A DNA stretch of 64,000 nt, taken from assembly GCA_027078365.1 (NCBI GenBank), contig JALWYQ010000042.1, positions 1 through 64,000 of the forward strand, written 5' to 3'. Below the pieces are notes generated by a model that saw only the letters and a list, made by a program, of their open reading frames with translations, did no database searches and was not told the origin of the DNA. The stretch's first letter is position 1. Every line of letters begins with the position of its first letter. The position numbers and the translations under genes were made by a program. Source of the stretch: Phycisphaerae bacterium (GTDB taxonomy: Bacteria > Planctomycetota > Phycisphaerae > Sedimentisphaerales > Sedimentisphaeraceae). Shown here piece after piece: positions 42,161 through 50,254 of the stretch.

Positions 42161-44076
42161 TGTTTATTTTAGCAGAAGTTCAACCGATGGCAGTTGCCAT
42201 CTTCGCTATGTTTGTAGGTCTTGTACTTGGGCTTAGTTTCTATTTTGCTCGCAAGGCAAAATCGGCTAGTGGATATTTCGCTGCTGGCGGAACTGTTCAC
42301 TGGGCAGTAAATGGTATTAGCTTCGCTGGTGATTACCTCTCAGCAGCTTCATTCCTAGGCATCTGCGGAATGATTGCAACAAAAGGTTACGATGGATTCC
42401 TCTATTCAATCGGTTATCTGGCTGGCTGGATTGTTGCCCTTTTTGTTGTTGCAGAGCCAATGAAGCGTCTTGGTAAATACACCTTCACAGACGCTCTAGA
42501 CGCAAAATTTGAATCCAAAGGTATTCAATTTGCCGCAGCGTTATCTACATTGATTGTTTCAGTCTTTTATCTAATTCCTCAAATGGTTGGTGCTGGCGTT
42601 TTGGTTACGCCTCTTTTAGGTCTTGAGCATTACGTTGGCGTAATTATGGTTGGTATCATCGTTATCACCATCGTCGCAACAGCAGGCATGACCTCAACAA
42701 CATACGTTCAATTCCTCAAGGGCTCGCTTCTTATCGTCTTCTCGGTGGTAGTAGTTGCTTACCTATGTCATGCTGGCTTAACTACCAAACCAGATCAAAG
42801 CGGCACAGTTCCTTTCTATGAATACAAAAGTCTCGCCGCAATTGAAGCGAATGATACAATTACCGTTGATGGTTATGAGTTCGCAGGCGAGTTCGCAGAT
42901 GGTCATTTTGTGAAATTAATCAAAGATGGCAAAACAAGTTGGTGGCTAAAACACAAAACAGAAGACGGTCTAAAACTTGAAGAAACTCAATGGATTACGT
43001 ACAAAGATGGCGTAAAGTGGATTAATGGTGCTGTTGCTTCAAAAGACAACACACTTCGTCAAGTCGGTAACCTTGAAAAAATCAAAGGCAAAACAGAAGC
43101 CACCGGCCCTATCAATCCTATAAAATTCTTAGCAATCCTTGGAGACAAAGAAACCGTTGTTAAGAGATGGGCCAAAGCACCAACATTTAAAGATGGCAAT
43201 GACGATGTAACTGTGTTCTATCCAAAATGGAATACAGGTAATGAGATTTTGCGACCTGGCCAAAAATTCAAGGTGGAGGGAACACCTCTCGAGAAAGCAA
43301 ACTTCGTGTCATTGATGCTTGCATTGTTCTGTGGTACTGCGGCCTTGCCTCACATTCTTATTAGGTACTACACGGTTCCATCTCCTGCATGTGCTAGAAA
43401 ATCAACAATCATTGCTATTGCAGCGATTGGATTCTTTTACATCTTGACCCTCTTTATGGGTCTCGGCGCGATGAGTAGTGGCGTTATAAATCTAGAGAGT
43501 GGAAATATGAGTGCCCCACTTCTAGCAAAATCATTTGGGCTATTCCTCTTTGCCGTTATCTCTGCGATTGCGTTTGCAACGGTCTTGGGTACGGTTAGCG
43601 GATTGATTGTTGCCTCTTCTGGAGCCATAGCTCACGATATCATCGACAGATTTATGGGCGTCAAGATGAGCGATAAACAAAAGGTGATTTCTGGAAAAAT
43701 CGCAGCCTTTGCCGTTGGTATCATTGCGATTGTATTGGGAATTATCTTTAAGGGAATGAATGTTTCCTTCCTAGTAGGTTGGGCGTTCGCTGTTGCAGCG
43801 TCTGCGAACCTTCCAGCGATTATCATGCTTTTATTCTGGAAGAAGACCACAGCAAAAGGAATCACCGCTTCAATTATCTTAGGTATGATTTCTGCGTTGA
43901 CAATCATTCTTCTATCACCAACAATGTACACTAGATACGGGCTAAATCCTGCGGATGCTCCAATCCCACTAGACAACCCAGGACTCGTCTCAATACCATT
44001 TAGTTTCCTTGTTTTAGTTGTTGTCTCACTAGCAACACAAAAAGACAACGCAAAGCTTGAAGCCCAAAAGGCATAA
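42160..44076 (+). CDS. actP: Sodium/solute symporter, ActP (cation acetate symporter) type
   Basis: Transporter of the SSS family importing a small carboxylate with sodium. The 638-residue protein has about 13 TM helices, with GGTVHWAVNGISFAGDYLSAASFLG near helix 2, TDALDAKFESKG and AGMTSTTYVQFLKG. After helix 6 comes a hydrophilic insert of roughly 160 residues (about 205-375, containing TVDGYEFAGEFADGHFVKL) before ALPHILIRYYTVP resumes the conserved core. E. coli ActP (549 residues) lacks this insert. The coupled DUF485 gene supports the ActP assignment. Acetate itself is inferred, and pyruvate or another monocarboxylate is possible. Confidence 0.82.
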   Translation: MFILAEVQPMAVAIFAMFVGLVLGLSFYFARKAKSASGYFAAGGTVHWAVNGISFAGDYLSAASFLGICGMIATKGYDGFLYSIGYLAGWIVALFVVAEPMKRLGKYTFTDALDAKFESKGIQFAAALSTLIVSVFYLIPQMVGAGVLVTPLLGLEHYVGVIMVGIIVITIVATAGMTSTTYVQFLKGSLLIVFSVVVVAYLCHAGLTTKPDQSGTVPFYEYKSLAAIEANDTITVDGYEFAGEFADGHFVKLIKDGKTSWWLKHKTEDGLKLEETQWITYKDGVKWINGAVASKDNTLRQVGNLEKIKGKTEATGPINPIKFLAILGDKETVVKRWAKAPTFKDGNDDVTVFYPKWNTGNEILRPGQKFKVEGTPLEKANFVSLMLALFCGTAALPHILIRYYTVPSPACARKSTIIAIAAIGFFYILTLFMGLGAMSSGVINLESGNMSAPLLAKSFGLFLFAVISAIAFATVLGTVSGLIVASSGAIAHDIIDRFMGVKMSDKQKVISGKIAAFAVGIIAIVLGIIFKGMNVSFLVGWAFAVAASANLPAIIMLLFWKKTTAKGITASIILGMISALTIILLSPTMYTRYGLNPADAPIPLDNPGLVSIPFSFLVLVVVSLATQKDNAKLEAQKA

Positions 44077-44094
44077 GTTTTTTAAAGACAGTAC

Positions 44095-44132
44095 AAAGAG
44101 CCTGCCCAGCAAATGGGCAGGCTCTTTTTTTT
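44095..44132 (+). terminator. Terminator after actP
   Basis: AAAGAGCCTGCCC and GGGCAGGCTCTTT form a 13-bp stem around AGCAAAT, followed by eight T. Confidence 0.95.
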
Positions 44133-44156
44133 GCATACAAAAACATTAACCGCAAG

Positions 44157-44196
44157 ATGGACGCAGACTGCAGTACGGGCGTATTGCAATACGCCC
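44157..44196. repeat. GATGGACGCAGA unit and 20-bp perfect palindrome
   Basis: GGGCGTATTGCAATACGCCC (44177-44196) is perfectly self-complementary. It is preceded by GATGGACGCAGA (44157-44168), just as the palindrome at 41728 is. Confidence 0.75.
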
Positions 44197-44322
44197 CAAC
44201 GGCGAAAGCTCGCAGGCAAAGGTTATGGCCTATTTTATTAAAAGAGGCTTGAAACCGCTTGACTTCTAGGGTAGATTGGATTTGGACTGGAAGAAGTTTA
44301 AGTTTTCACAGGAGTTCTTAAA

Positions 44323-44649
44323 ATGGCTCAAATCTCAAATGATATAAAGCTTAAAATAGATAGATTTGCTACACTTGCAAGAAAGCTATATCCAGTAGAA
44401 AAGATATTGCTTTATGGATCTTATGCACGCGGAACAAATCGAGAAGATAGCGACATTGATGTTGCCGTAGTTATTGATGAAAAAGATCACCTTAAAAGAA
44501 TTCCTATTACAGCTGGCTTACTTCGCTGCGCAAATGAGGTCGATTCTGCTATTGAACCTAAATGTATCTTTGGCGATGAATACAGAGAACATAGTGAAGC
44601 AAGCATATTAGCAGAGATTATTAATACTTCCCTTGAAATAAGCCTTTAA
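44323..44649 (+). CDS. Nucleotidyltransferase domain protein (MNT type)
   Basis: The 108-residue minimal nucleotidyltransferase has the signature LLYGSYARGTNREDSDIDVAVV, with G-S and the two metal-binding Asp of DxD near residues 49-51. AGGAG lies 8 nt before the ATG. Such proteins often act as the antitoxin of HEPN/MNT pairs, AMPylating the HEPN toxin. No HEPN gene is visible on either side, so this is an orphan or works with a distant partner. The neighbouring genes are on other transcripts, and a repeat-rich segment separates it from the symporter. Confidence 0.75.
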   Translation: MAQISNDIKLKIDRFATLARKLYPVEKILLYGSYARGTNREDSDIDVAVVIDEKDHLKRIPITAGLLRCANEVDSAIEPKCIFGDEYREHSEASILAEIINTSLEISL

Positions 44650-44805
44650 ATAAAGCTGATTGTTTTATTCCGTTTCATTTGCGTCGTCCGCGTCATTTGC
44701 GTTCCCTTGCGTTAATGCAGTTAAGGTTTTAGTTGTTAGGAAATAAAGCAGTTAAAAAGGTACGCAAACAAAAGTCTCAAGCGTTAATAGACATCGCTTG
44801 CAATC

Positions 44806-44868
44806 CCAAAGCCCATCGCCCCCCTTCAAGTCCTTCATGCTCTTCATGGTAAATAGGTTTTAGTTGTT
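44806..44868. repeat. Dispersed repeat, CATCGCCCC...TTCTTCAT type, copy 2
   Basis: CCCATCGCCCC-TTCAAGTCCTTC-TGCTCTTCAT-AATAGGTTTTAG matches 30406-30465. The upstream 44680-44715 is a GCGT-rich degenerate repeat. Confidence 0.6.
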
Positions 44869-44875
44869 CTCGCAT

Positions 44876-45721
44876 CTAGCATTTACACAAAAGACTAAGC
44901 TCACAGCTACCGCAGTTTTTTCCATAAACCCCGCTACAACCCTCGACGATTCCAATTCTACAAATCGCAAAATCGTACTTCACAGGATCGTCTGGAGAAA
45001 TCTTTGCAAACTCGCCGCTAACGGTAACGGCGGTTGAGAGTGATGCGGTTTTACTGTTGTGCATACCGAGAATTTTGCAGAGCCGAATCATATGCGTATC
45101 GAGCGGAACGATTAGTTTTGAAGCTGGTATGCTTTTCCAGATGCCGAGATCTACATCGTCGTCTCTAATCGCCCAGCGCAGGAACATATTCAATCGCTTA
45201 CAAGGGCTTTTTCCTGCGGGGTTTGCTAGAAGATATTTTAAGCCTCGCGTTGGCTCCTTATCTTGATTGCTCTGGTGCGTTAGTAAATCTCTGCAAAAAC
45301 CGCTCAGCGCTGGAATGACATTTTCGTCTGTGTCGCTGTAAAACTTTGAGAAATGATTTTCTAAAGAGCCGCTCTTTTCTATGCAATATTTGAGCAGGCT
45401 AAAAAGCTCTGCCATATCTTGACCAGTATTAAAGCGATGTTTGAAAGAAGAGAGTTTTTTTGCACTGCGCTTATCAAATGAAACAACAAAATCGTATGGG
45501 CTTTGCCCCATAATTGCAAAGAGCTTCTTTAGAGATGCCTGTATCTGCGCAACCCTGCCGTAAGAAAGCGTGGAAGCGACAAATGCCGCTATCTCAACGT
45601 CTCTTGAATCTTGATAATCGTATGCAAAAATCAAGGGATCGCTACCAATATAGCTGCGGCGATTGTATTTACTGTATATCGCTTCTAGAATTTCCTTTAT
45701 CTCTTTTTTGTCCAAACGCAT
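44876..45721 (-). CDS. TIGR02757 (DUF2400) family protein
   Basis: The 281-residue protein has family features: SDPLIFAYDYQDSRDVEIAAFVAS near the start, GRVAQIQASL, KYLLANPAGKSPCKRLNMFLRWAIR in the second half, and SKLIVPLDTHMIRLCKILG followed by a Cys-rich C-terminus (CRIGIVEGCSG and CGSCELSLLCKC). The last region resembles the cluster-binding end of HhH-GPD DNA glycosylases, to which the family is distantly related. Function is unproven. The frame extends 11 codons upstream, but the ATG at 45721 has AAAGGG at good spacing. Confidence 0.8.
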   Translation of the reverse strand: MRLDKKEIKEILEAIYSKYNRRSYIGSDPLIFAYDYQDSRDVEIAAFVASTLSYGRVAQIQASLKKLFAIMGQSPYDFVVSFDKRSAKKLSSFKHRFNTGQDMAELFSLLKYCIEKSGSLENHFSKFYSDTDENVIPALSGFCRDLLTHQSNQDKEPTRGLKYLLANPAGKSPCKRLNMFLRWAIRDDDVDLGIWKSIPASKLIVPLDTHMIRLCKILGMHNSKTASLSTAVTVSGEFAKISPDDPVKYDFAICRIGIVEGCSGVYGKNCGSCELSLLCKC

Positions 45722-45857
45722 TGAAGCCCTTTCGCCTTTGTTAGTTGCCTGCAAACAATAGTAACCTGATAGGATTAAATTTCAAAAAGAACTTTTAATT
45801 ATGCGAATTTTTCTATAGAATGAAACGTCTCTGTAAAAACTCTACATTGGAACTATT

Positions 45858-47138
45858 ATGATATTAACAGCTAAAAAATCTACAGTAAACGGAACTGTAT
45901 CAATACCGGCGTCTAAATCGCATACAATAAGAGCGGTTGCAATAGCCTCTATGGCTGATGGCACTAGCACAATACGTAACCCGCTCATCTCTAGCGATGC
46001 AATAAGCGCAATGAAATGCTATTTTGCACTCGGTGCTTCTATTGATAGTAACAATAGCGATAAATGGCTAGTCAAAGGCAACGGCGGTAATGTGGCAATT
46101 CCTGAGAGAATAATTGATGTTGGAAATTCAGGAACTACCCTTCGATTGGCGCTTGGCTCGGCTGCCCTGTGCAATCAAGGAGAGGAGATTAGCTTTACTG
46201 GTGACGCGCAGATACAGAGCCGCCCTATTGAGCCATTGCTAAAATCATTGACTGATTTGGGTGCAAAGGCGATTAGTCTCGGCGCAAATGGCAGAGCCCC
46301 TGCGAAGGTAACTGGCAAACTAAGAGGCGGCAAGACTACAATTGAGTGTGTAACTAGTCAATATCTCTCTAGTTTGCTTTTGGCATGCCCGCTAGCCGAA
46401 AACGACAGCGAAATTGAAGTTACCCTGCTAAACGAGCCTGATTACGTGCGATTGACTATGGATTGGCTAGACAAACAGGGAATTATCTACGAACACGACA
46501 ACATGAGAGTTTTCAGGATTAAGGGCTCACAGAAATACAAAGCCTTCGATGCGCCAGTTCCGGCGGATTTCTCTAGCGCAACCTTCTTTATGTGCGCAGC
46601 GGCGGCTATTGGAGGTGAAGTTGTTCTTGAAGGGCTTGATTACAGCGATTCTCAGCCAGATAAAGCGGTCGCGAGTTATCTGCACGATATGGGGGCTGAT
46701 GTAGAAATCTCTGGTAACCAAACGATAGTACGGGCAAAACAACTGCGCGGCATCGAGATTGATATGAATAGAACGCCAGACGCCCTGCCGGCGATGGCAG
46801 TAATGGGAGCGTTTGCTAAGGGTGAGACTAGGCTTTTAAATGTTGCGCAGGCTAGAAAGAAAGAAACTGACCGTATCTCATGTATGGCTAAAGAGTTATC
46901 GAAAATGGGGGTCGATATTCAAGAAAGAGAAGATGGGCTCATTATCAAAGAGAGCCGTTTGAAGGCCGCTGATATCTGTGGCCACAGCGACCACCGTATT
47001 GTGATGGCAATGGCAATAGCTGCGATGGGAGCTGATGGAGAAACTAAGATAGATAGCGCAGAGGCGATGAATATAACATTCCCTAATTATGTGGAATTGA
47101 TGCAAAGTATAGGTGGATTACTTGAACTAAATGATTAA
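45858..47138 (+). CDS. aroA: 3-phosphoshikimate 1-carboxyvinyltransferase (EPSP synthase)
   Basis: Sixth step of the shikimate pathway, joining PEP to shikimate-3-phosphate. The 426-residue protein has IPASKSHTIRAVAIAS with the S3P-binding Lys and Ser, LDVGNSGTTLRLALG-like IDVGNSGTTLRLAL, the VTSQYLSSLLLACPLA segment, PADFSSATFFMCAAA and RKKETDRISCMAKEL with the catalytic residues, and CGHSDHRIVMAMAIAAM. Length and motif order are standard. A chorismate-synthase-like gene follows after 40 nt on the same strand, so the two terminal steps of the pathway form an operon. Confidence 0.95.
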   Translation: MILTAKKSTVNGTVSIPASKSHTIRAVAIASMADGTSTIRNPLISSDAISAMKCYFALGASIDSNNSDKWLVKGNGGNVAIPERIIDVGNSGTTLRLALGSAALCNQGEEISFTGDAQIQSRPIEPLLKSLTDLGAKAISLGANGRAPAKVTGKLRGGKTTIECVTSQYLSSLLLACPLAENDSEIEVTLLNEPDYVRLTMDWLDKQGIIYEHDNMRVFRIKGSQKYKAFDAPVPADFSSATFFMCAAAAIGGEVVLEGLDYSDSQPDKAVASYLHDMGADVEISGNQTIVRAKQLRGIEIDMNRTPDALPAMAVMGAFAKGETRLLNVAQARKKETDRISCMAKELSKMGVDIQEREDGLIIKESRLKAADICGHSDHRIVMAMAIAAMGADGETKIDSAEAMNITFPNYVELMQSIGGLLELND

Positions 47139-47178
47139 TTGGTTACAATAGCTTGACTATTATATTGGAGAATTAAAA

Positions 47179-48510
47179 ATGTTAGGTTGTCACATAGGAA
47201 GAAATTTTCAGGTTTCAGTATCGGGCGGGTCGTACCAAGATGGGCTCACCGCTATAGTTCACGGCGCAGCACCTGGTATGCTCCTAACTGAGCAGGAGAT
47301 ATACGGTGATTTGCTTCTGCGCAAACCTGGTGCTGATGAGCTATCTAGCCCAAGAAAAGAGCCGGACTTGCCTGTTATATACAATGGCATAAATGCCGCA
47401 GACACAATTGAGGGAGCTGGCAATAAGAATCATACAAACGGCACACCTCTTACAATAGTAATTCCAAACCTTGATAGGCACTTTATTCACATCAAGCAAT
47501 ATCAAGACACTAACCGCACACCGCGACCTGGTCATGCCTCGTATGCTTCTTTTATGAAATACGGTGTAAACGATGACGCTATCGGCGCAGGTATCTTTAG
47601 CGGTCGCTACACTTCTACTATCGTTGCTGCTGGTTATGTGGCAAAGAAGATTTTAGCGAAGCTTGGTATAAAGGTGTTCTCTTACGTGAAAGAGGCCGCC
47701 GGTGTTGCTTGCCCTGAGATGGATTACAACGAAATTTACGAATTCACTCAGCGTTATAAGCAAATGCGCTGCGACCTTGATCCATTCTATCAAGAGGTTT
47801 ACGTTAGCGGTAGAATCAATATGGAGATGCGTTTCCTTGAGAAGATGAGAGTCCTTGCTGAAATCGAGAACGAAATCGACGATATTCGTGGCAAGGCTCC
47901 ACAGATGAGACCTCAAGAGATTGCGGACAAATATGGTGTTCACGAGATTCTATGCTGCCCTGACATGGACGCTTCAAACGCTATGGTTGACGCCTGTAAC
48001 GCAATTACAAGAACTGGCGATTCTTCTGGCGGTATTGTTGAGGTGGTTGTTCAAGGCGCGCCGGCTGGTCTTGGTGAGCCAGTCTTTAATAAACTTGATG
48101 CAGAACTCGGTCGTATGCTTGGTATTGGTGCGGTTAAGGGTGTTGAGATTGGAGCTGGTTTTAAGGTTAAAGATATGACTGGCTATGAGTGTAACGATCA
48201 GATGAGAAGCGAAAACGGCGAGGTTATTTTTGATTCTAACAATGCCGGCGGTATTACTGGTGGATTAACGACTGGCCAAGATATCGTTGTTAAGCTTGCT
48301 GTAAAACCAACGCCAACAATCGATAAGGACCAGCACACTATCGATAAGTACACCAAAGAAAACAAAGCTCTCTCAGCCATAACAAGACGTGACCCAACCA
48401 TCGTTGGTCGAATCTGGCCGGTTGCAGAGAATTACACAGCAATGGTAATGCTTGATAATTTAATGGCACATTACGGCTATCAAGCTATAATGAACGCTTA
48501 CAATAACTAA
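47179..48510 (+). CDS. aroC: Divergent chorismate synthase
   Basis: The enzyme removes phosphate from EPSP to give chorismate using reduced FMN. The 443-residue protein aligns without gaps to the AroC start, but the invariant His of GESHG is Tyr19 (SGGSYQDG). RPGHASY (His119) is kept. GAGIFSGR (136-143) replaces GGGRxSxR. The middle (about 195-262) is some 60-80 residues longer than in E. coli AroC, with charged helices. The C-terminal half is orthodox: GDSSGGIVEVV, GLGEPVFNKLDAELG, GAVKGVEIGAGF, SNNAGGITGG and DPTIVGRIWPVAE. It follows aroA by 40 nt, with GGAG 8 nt before the ATG. Either a functional variant or a subfamily with altered chemistry. Confidence 0.82.
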   Translation: MLGCHIGRNFQVSVSGGSYQDGLTAIVHGAAPGMLLTEQEIYGDLLLRKPGADELSSPRKEPDLPVIYNGINAADTIEGAGNKNHTNGTPLTIVIPNLDRHFIHIKQYQDTNRTPRPGHASYASFMKYGVNDDAIGAGIFSGRYTSTIVAAGYVAKKILAKLGIKVFSYVKEAAGVACPEMDYNEIYEFTQRYKQMRCDLDPFYQEVYVSGRINMEMRFLEKMRVLAEIENEIDDIRGKAPQMRPQEIADKYGVHEILCCPDMDASNAMVDACNAITRTGDSSGGIVEVVVQGAPAGLGEPVFNKLDAELGRMLGIGAVKGVEIGAGFKVKDMTGYECNDQMRSENGEVIFDSNNAGGITGGLTTGQDIVVKLAVKPTPTIDKDQHTIDKYTKENKALSAITRRDPTIVGRIWPVAENYTAMVMLDNLMAHYGYQAIMNAYNN

Positions 48511-48518
48511 GTTACAAC

Positions 48519-48552
48519 TTAGCCCCTCGCATAAAGCGTGGGGCTTTTCTAT
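48519..48552 (+). terminator. Terminator after aroC
   Basis: AGCCCCTCGC and GCGTGGGGCT form a stem with a T-G/T-G centre around ATAAA, followed by TTTCTATTT. The next gene starts 24 bp later. Confidence 0.85.
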
Positions 48553-48575
48553 TTACGGGTAAAACAAGGCATAAA

Positions 48576-50099
48576 ATGACAGAAGAAACAAACTGCGAGT
48601 CAAAGCAAGATAAGTTAGAAGAAAATCAAATTAAACCGGTAACTATCAATCAGCTCTCAGAGCCCATACAGAAGGCTGTTGCAAAAGCTGGCTGGAAGGA
48701 GCTCTCTAAAGTTCAGGCTTTGGCAATTCCTTACGCATTTTCAGGCAAAGATCTCATGGTTCAGTCGCACACTGGCAGCGGTAAAACTGGCGCATTTATT
48801 TTACCAATGCTAGATATGCTTGATTCTTCTAAAAAACAGTGTCAGGCTCTGATACTAGTTCCAACGAGGGAGCTTGCATCGCAGGTTTGCACTGAAGCTA
48901 ATATGCTATTTGAGGGTAGCAACCTTGAATGCGCAGCCGTTTATGGTGGAGTCGGCTACAAACAGCAGGTAGATGCCTTTAAAAGAGGCGTTGCAGTTAT
49001 CGTTGGAACGCCGGGGCGAATTCTTGACCACCTAATCAAAAAGAATTTGAGTTTGGAAAATCTAACAACACTTATCCTTGATGAAGCAGATAGAATGCTC
49101 TCAATGGGATTCTATCCTGACATGCAAAAATTGAAAAGGTTTATGCCTAAAAAGCCGCGCAGAAGCTTTATGTTTTCTGCTACGTTTCCTGTTAGCGTTG
49201 TTGGTGTTTCAAGGATGTTTCTTAACAATCCAGAAATGCTCAACCTCAGTAGCGACCATATTCATGCAATCGAAACAACTCATGAGTTTTATAACGTGGC
49301 AGTAATGACTAAAGACCGCTGGCTCATGAAACTTATCGAACTAGAAAATCCTGTATCAGCTATTGTCTTTTGCAACACAAAAGCAAAGGTTCACTATATT
49401 ACAGAGGTACTCAAGAGATTCGGTTACGATGCCGATGAGTTGACGGCAGATTTATCGCAAAGTCAGCGTGAGAAGGTCTTACAACGCATCAAAGAAAATA
49501 AGCTTCGTTTCTTGGTTGCCACAGATATTGCGGCAAGAGGCATTGATATTTCTAAGCTCTCACATGTGTTCCACTACGAAACTCCAGAAGACCACGAGGC
49601 CTATATTCACAGAAGCGGTCGAACCGGTAGAGCTGGCGCAAGTGGAAAAGTAATCTCTATCACTGAAGGCGTCGAGACTATTGAACTCAAGAAGATTGCT
49701 AGAAAATTCGACATAGACCTCAAAGAAATGCCTCTACCAGAGGATGATGAGATTGAAAGAATCGTCTCACAGCGAGTGATTGCCCTACTAGATATCAAGC
49801 TAAGAGACAGAGATAGCCTTCAAACCGAAAGAATGCAAAGGTTTAATGCCCTTGTAAAAGAGCTAAGCTCTTCTGAGGAAACCATCTCGCTTCTTACTAT
49901 GCTTTTAGATGATTATTACCATCAACAATTACATCAAGCAACAATCTTCGATGTCCAAGAGGAAACAGAAGAAAAGAAGAAAGAAACAACAAAAACTAAA
50001 GCCCGTAAGAAACGCTCTAATCGTTCACAAATGGCAAATAAACGCCACCGACGAGGTTCTAGACCTAACAGCTCAAAAGCTCCTCGCAAAAAAGAGTAG
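48576..50099 (+). CDS. DEAD-box RNA helicase
   Basis: ATP-dependent RNA helicase of 507 residues. Domain 1 has the Q-motif region (LSKVQALAIPYAFSGKD), Walker A SHTGSGKTGAF, PTRELASQV, TPGRILDHL, the DEAD box [10 protein letters not shown] and SAT. Domain 2 has [24 protein letters not shown] and HRSGRTGRAG. The last ~45 residues are highly basic (KKKETTKTKARKKRSNRSQ), a likely RNA-binding tail as in CsdA/RhlE-type enzymes. A role in ribosome assembly or RNA turnover is inferred. It is a separate transcription unit from aroAC, and a second DEAD-box helicase is at 62340-63680. Confidence 0.92.
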   Translation: MTEETNCESKQDKLEENQIKPVTINQLSEPIQKAVAKAGWKELSKVQALAIPYAFSGKDLMVQSHTGSGKTGAFILPMLDMLDSSKKQCQALILVPTRELASQVCTEANMLFEGSNLECAAVYGGVGYKQQVDAFKRGVAVIVGTPGRILDHLIKKNLSLENLTTLILDEADRMLSMGFYPDMQKLKRFMPKKPRRSFMFSATFPVSVVGVSRMFLNNPEMLNLSSDHIHAIETTHEFYNVAVMTKDRWLMKLIELENPVSAIVFCNTKAKVHYITEVLKRFGYDADELTADLSQSQREKVLQRIKENKLRFLVATDIAARGIDISKLSHVFHYETPEDHEAYIHRSGRTGRAGASGKVISITEGVETIELKKIARKFDIDLKEMPLPEDDEIERIVSQRVIALLDIKLRDRDSLQTERMQRFNALVKELSSSEETISLLTMLLDDYYHQQLHQATIFDVQEETEEKKKETTKTKARKKRSNRSQMANKRHRRGSRPNSSKAPRKKE

Positions 50100-50254
50100 C
50101 TTTGATAAAAAACATATTTTTCTACAACAGCTAGCTAGATACTGGTATAATGCTCAGGGTTTGGGGAGTGCCAAATATTAAATTTGCCTCCTGTATAAAG
50201 TGAAAGAAGCTGCTTTTCTATAATAGATTTGGGAAAATATTAGCCGTAAACATT

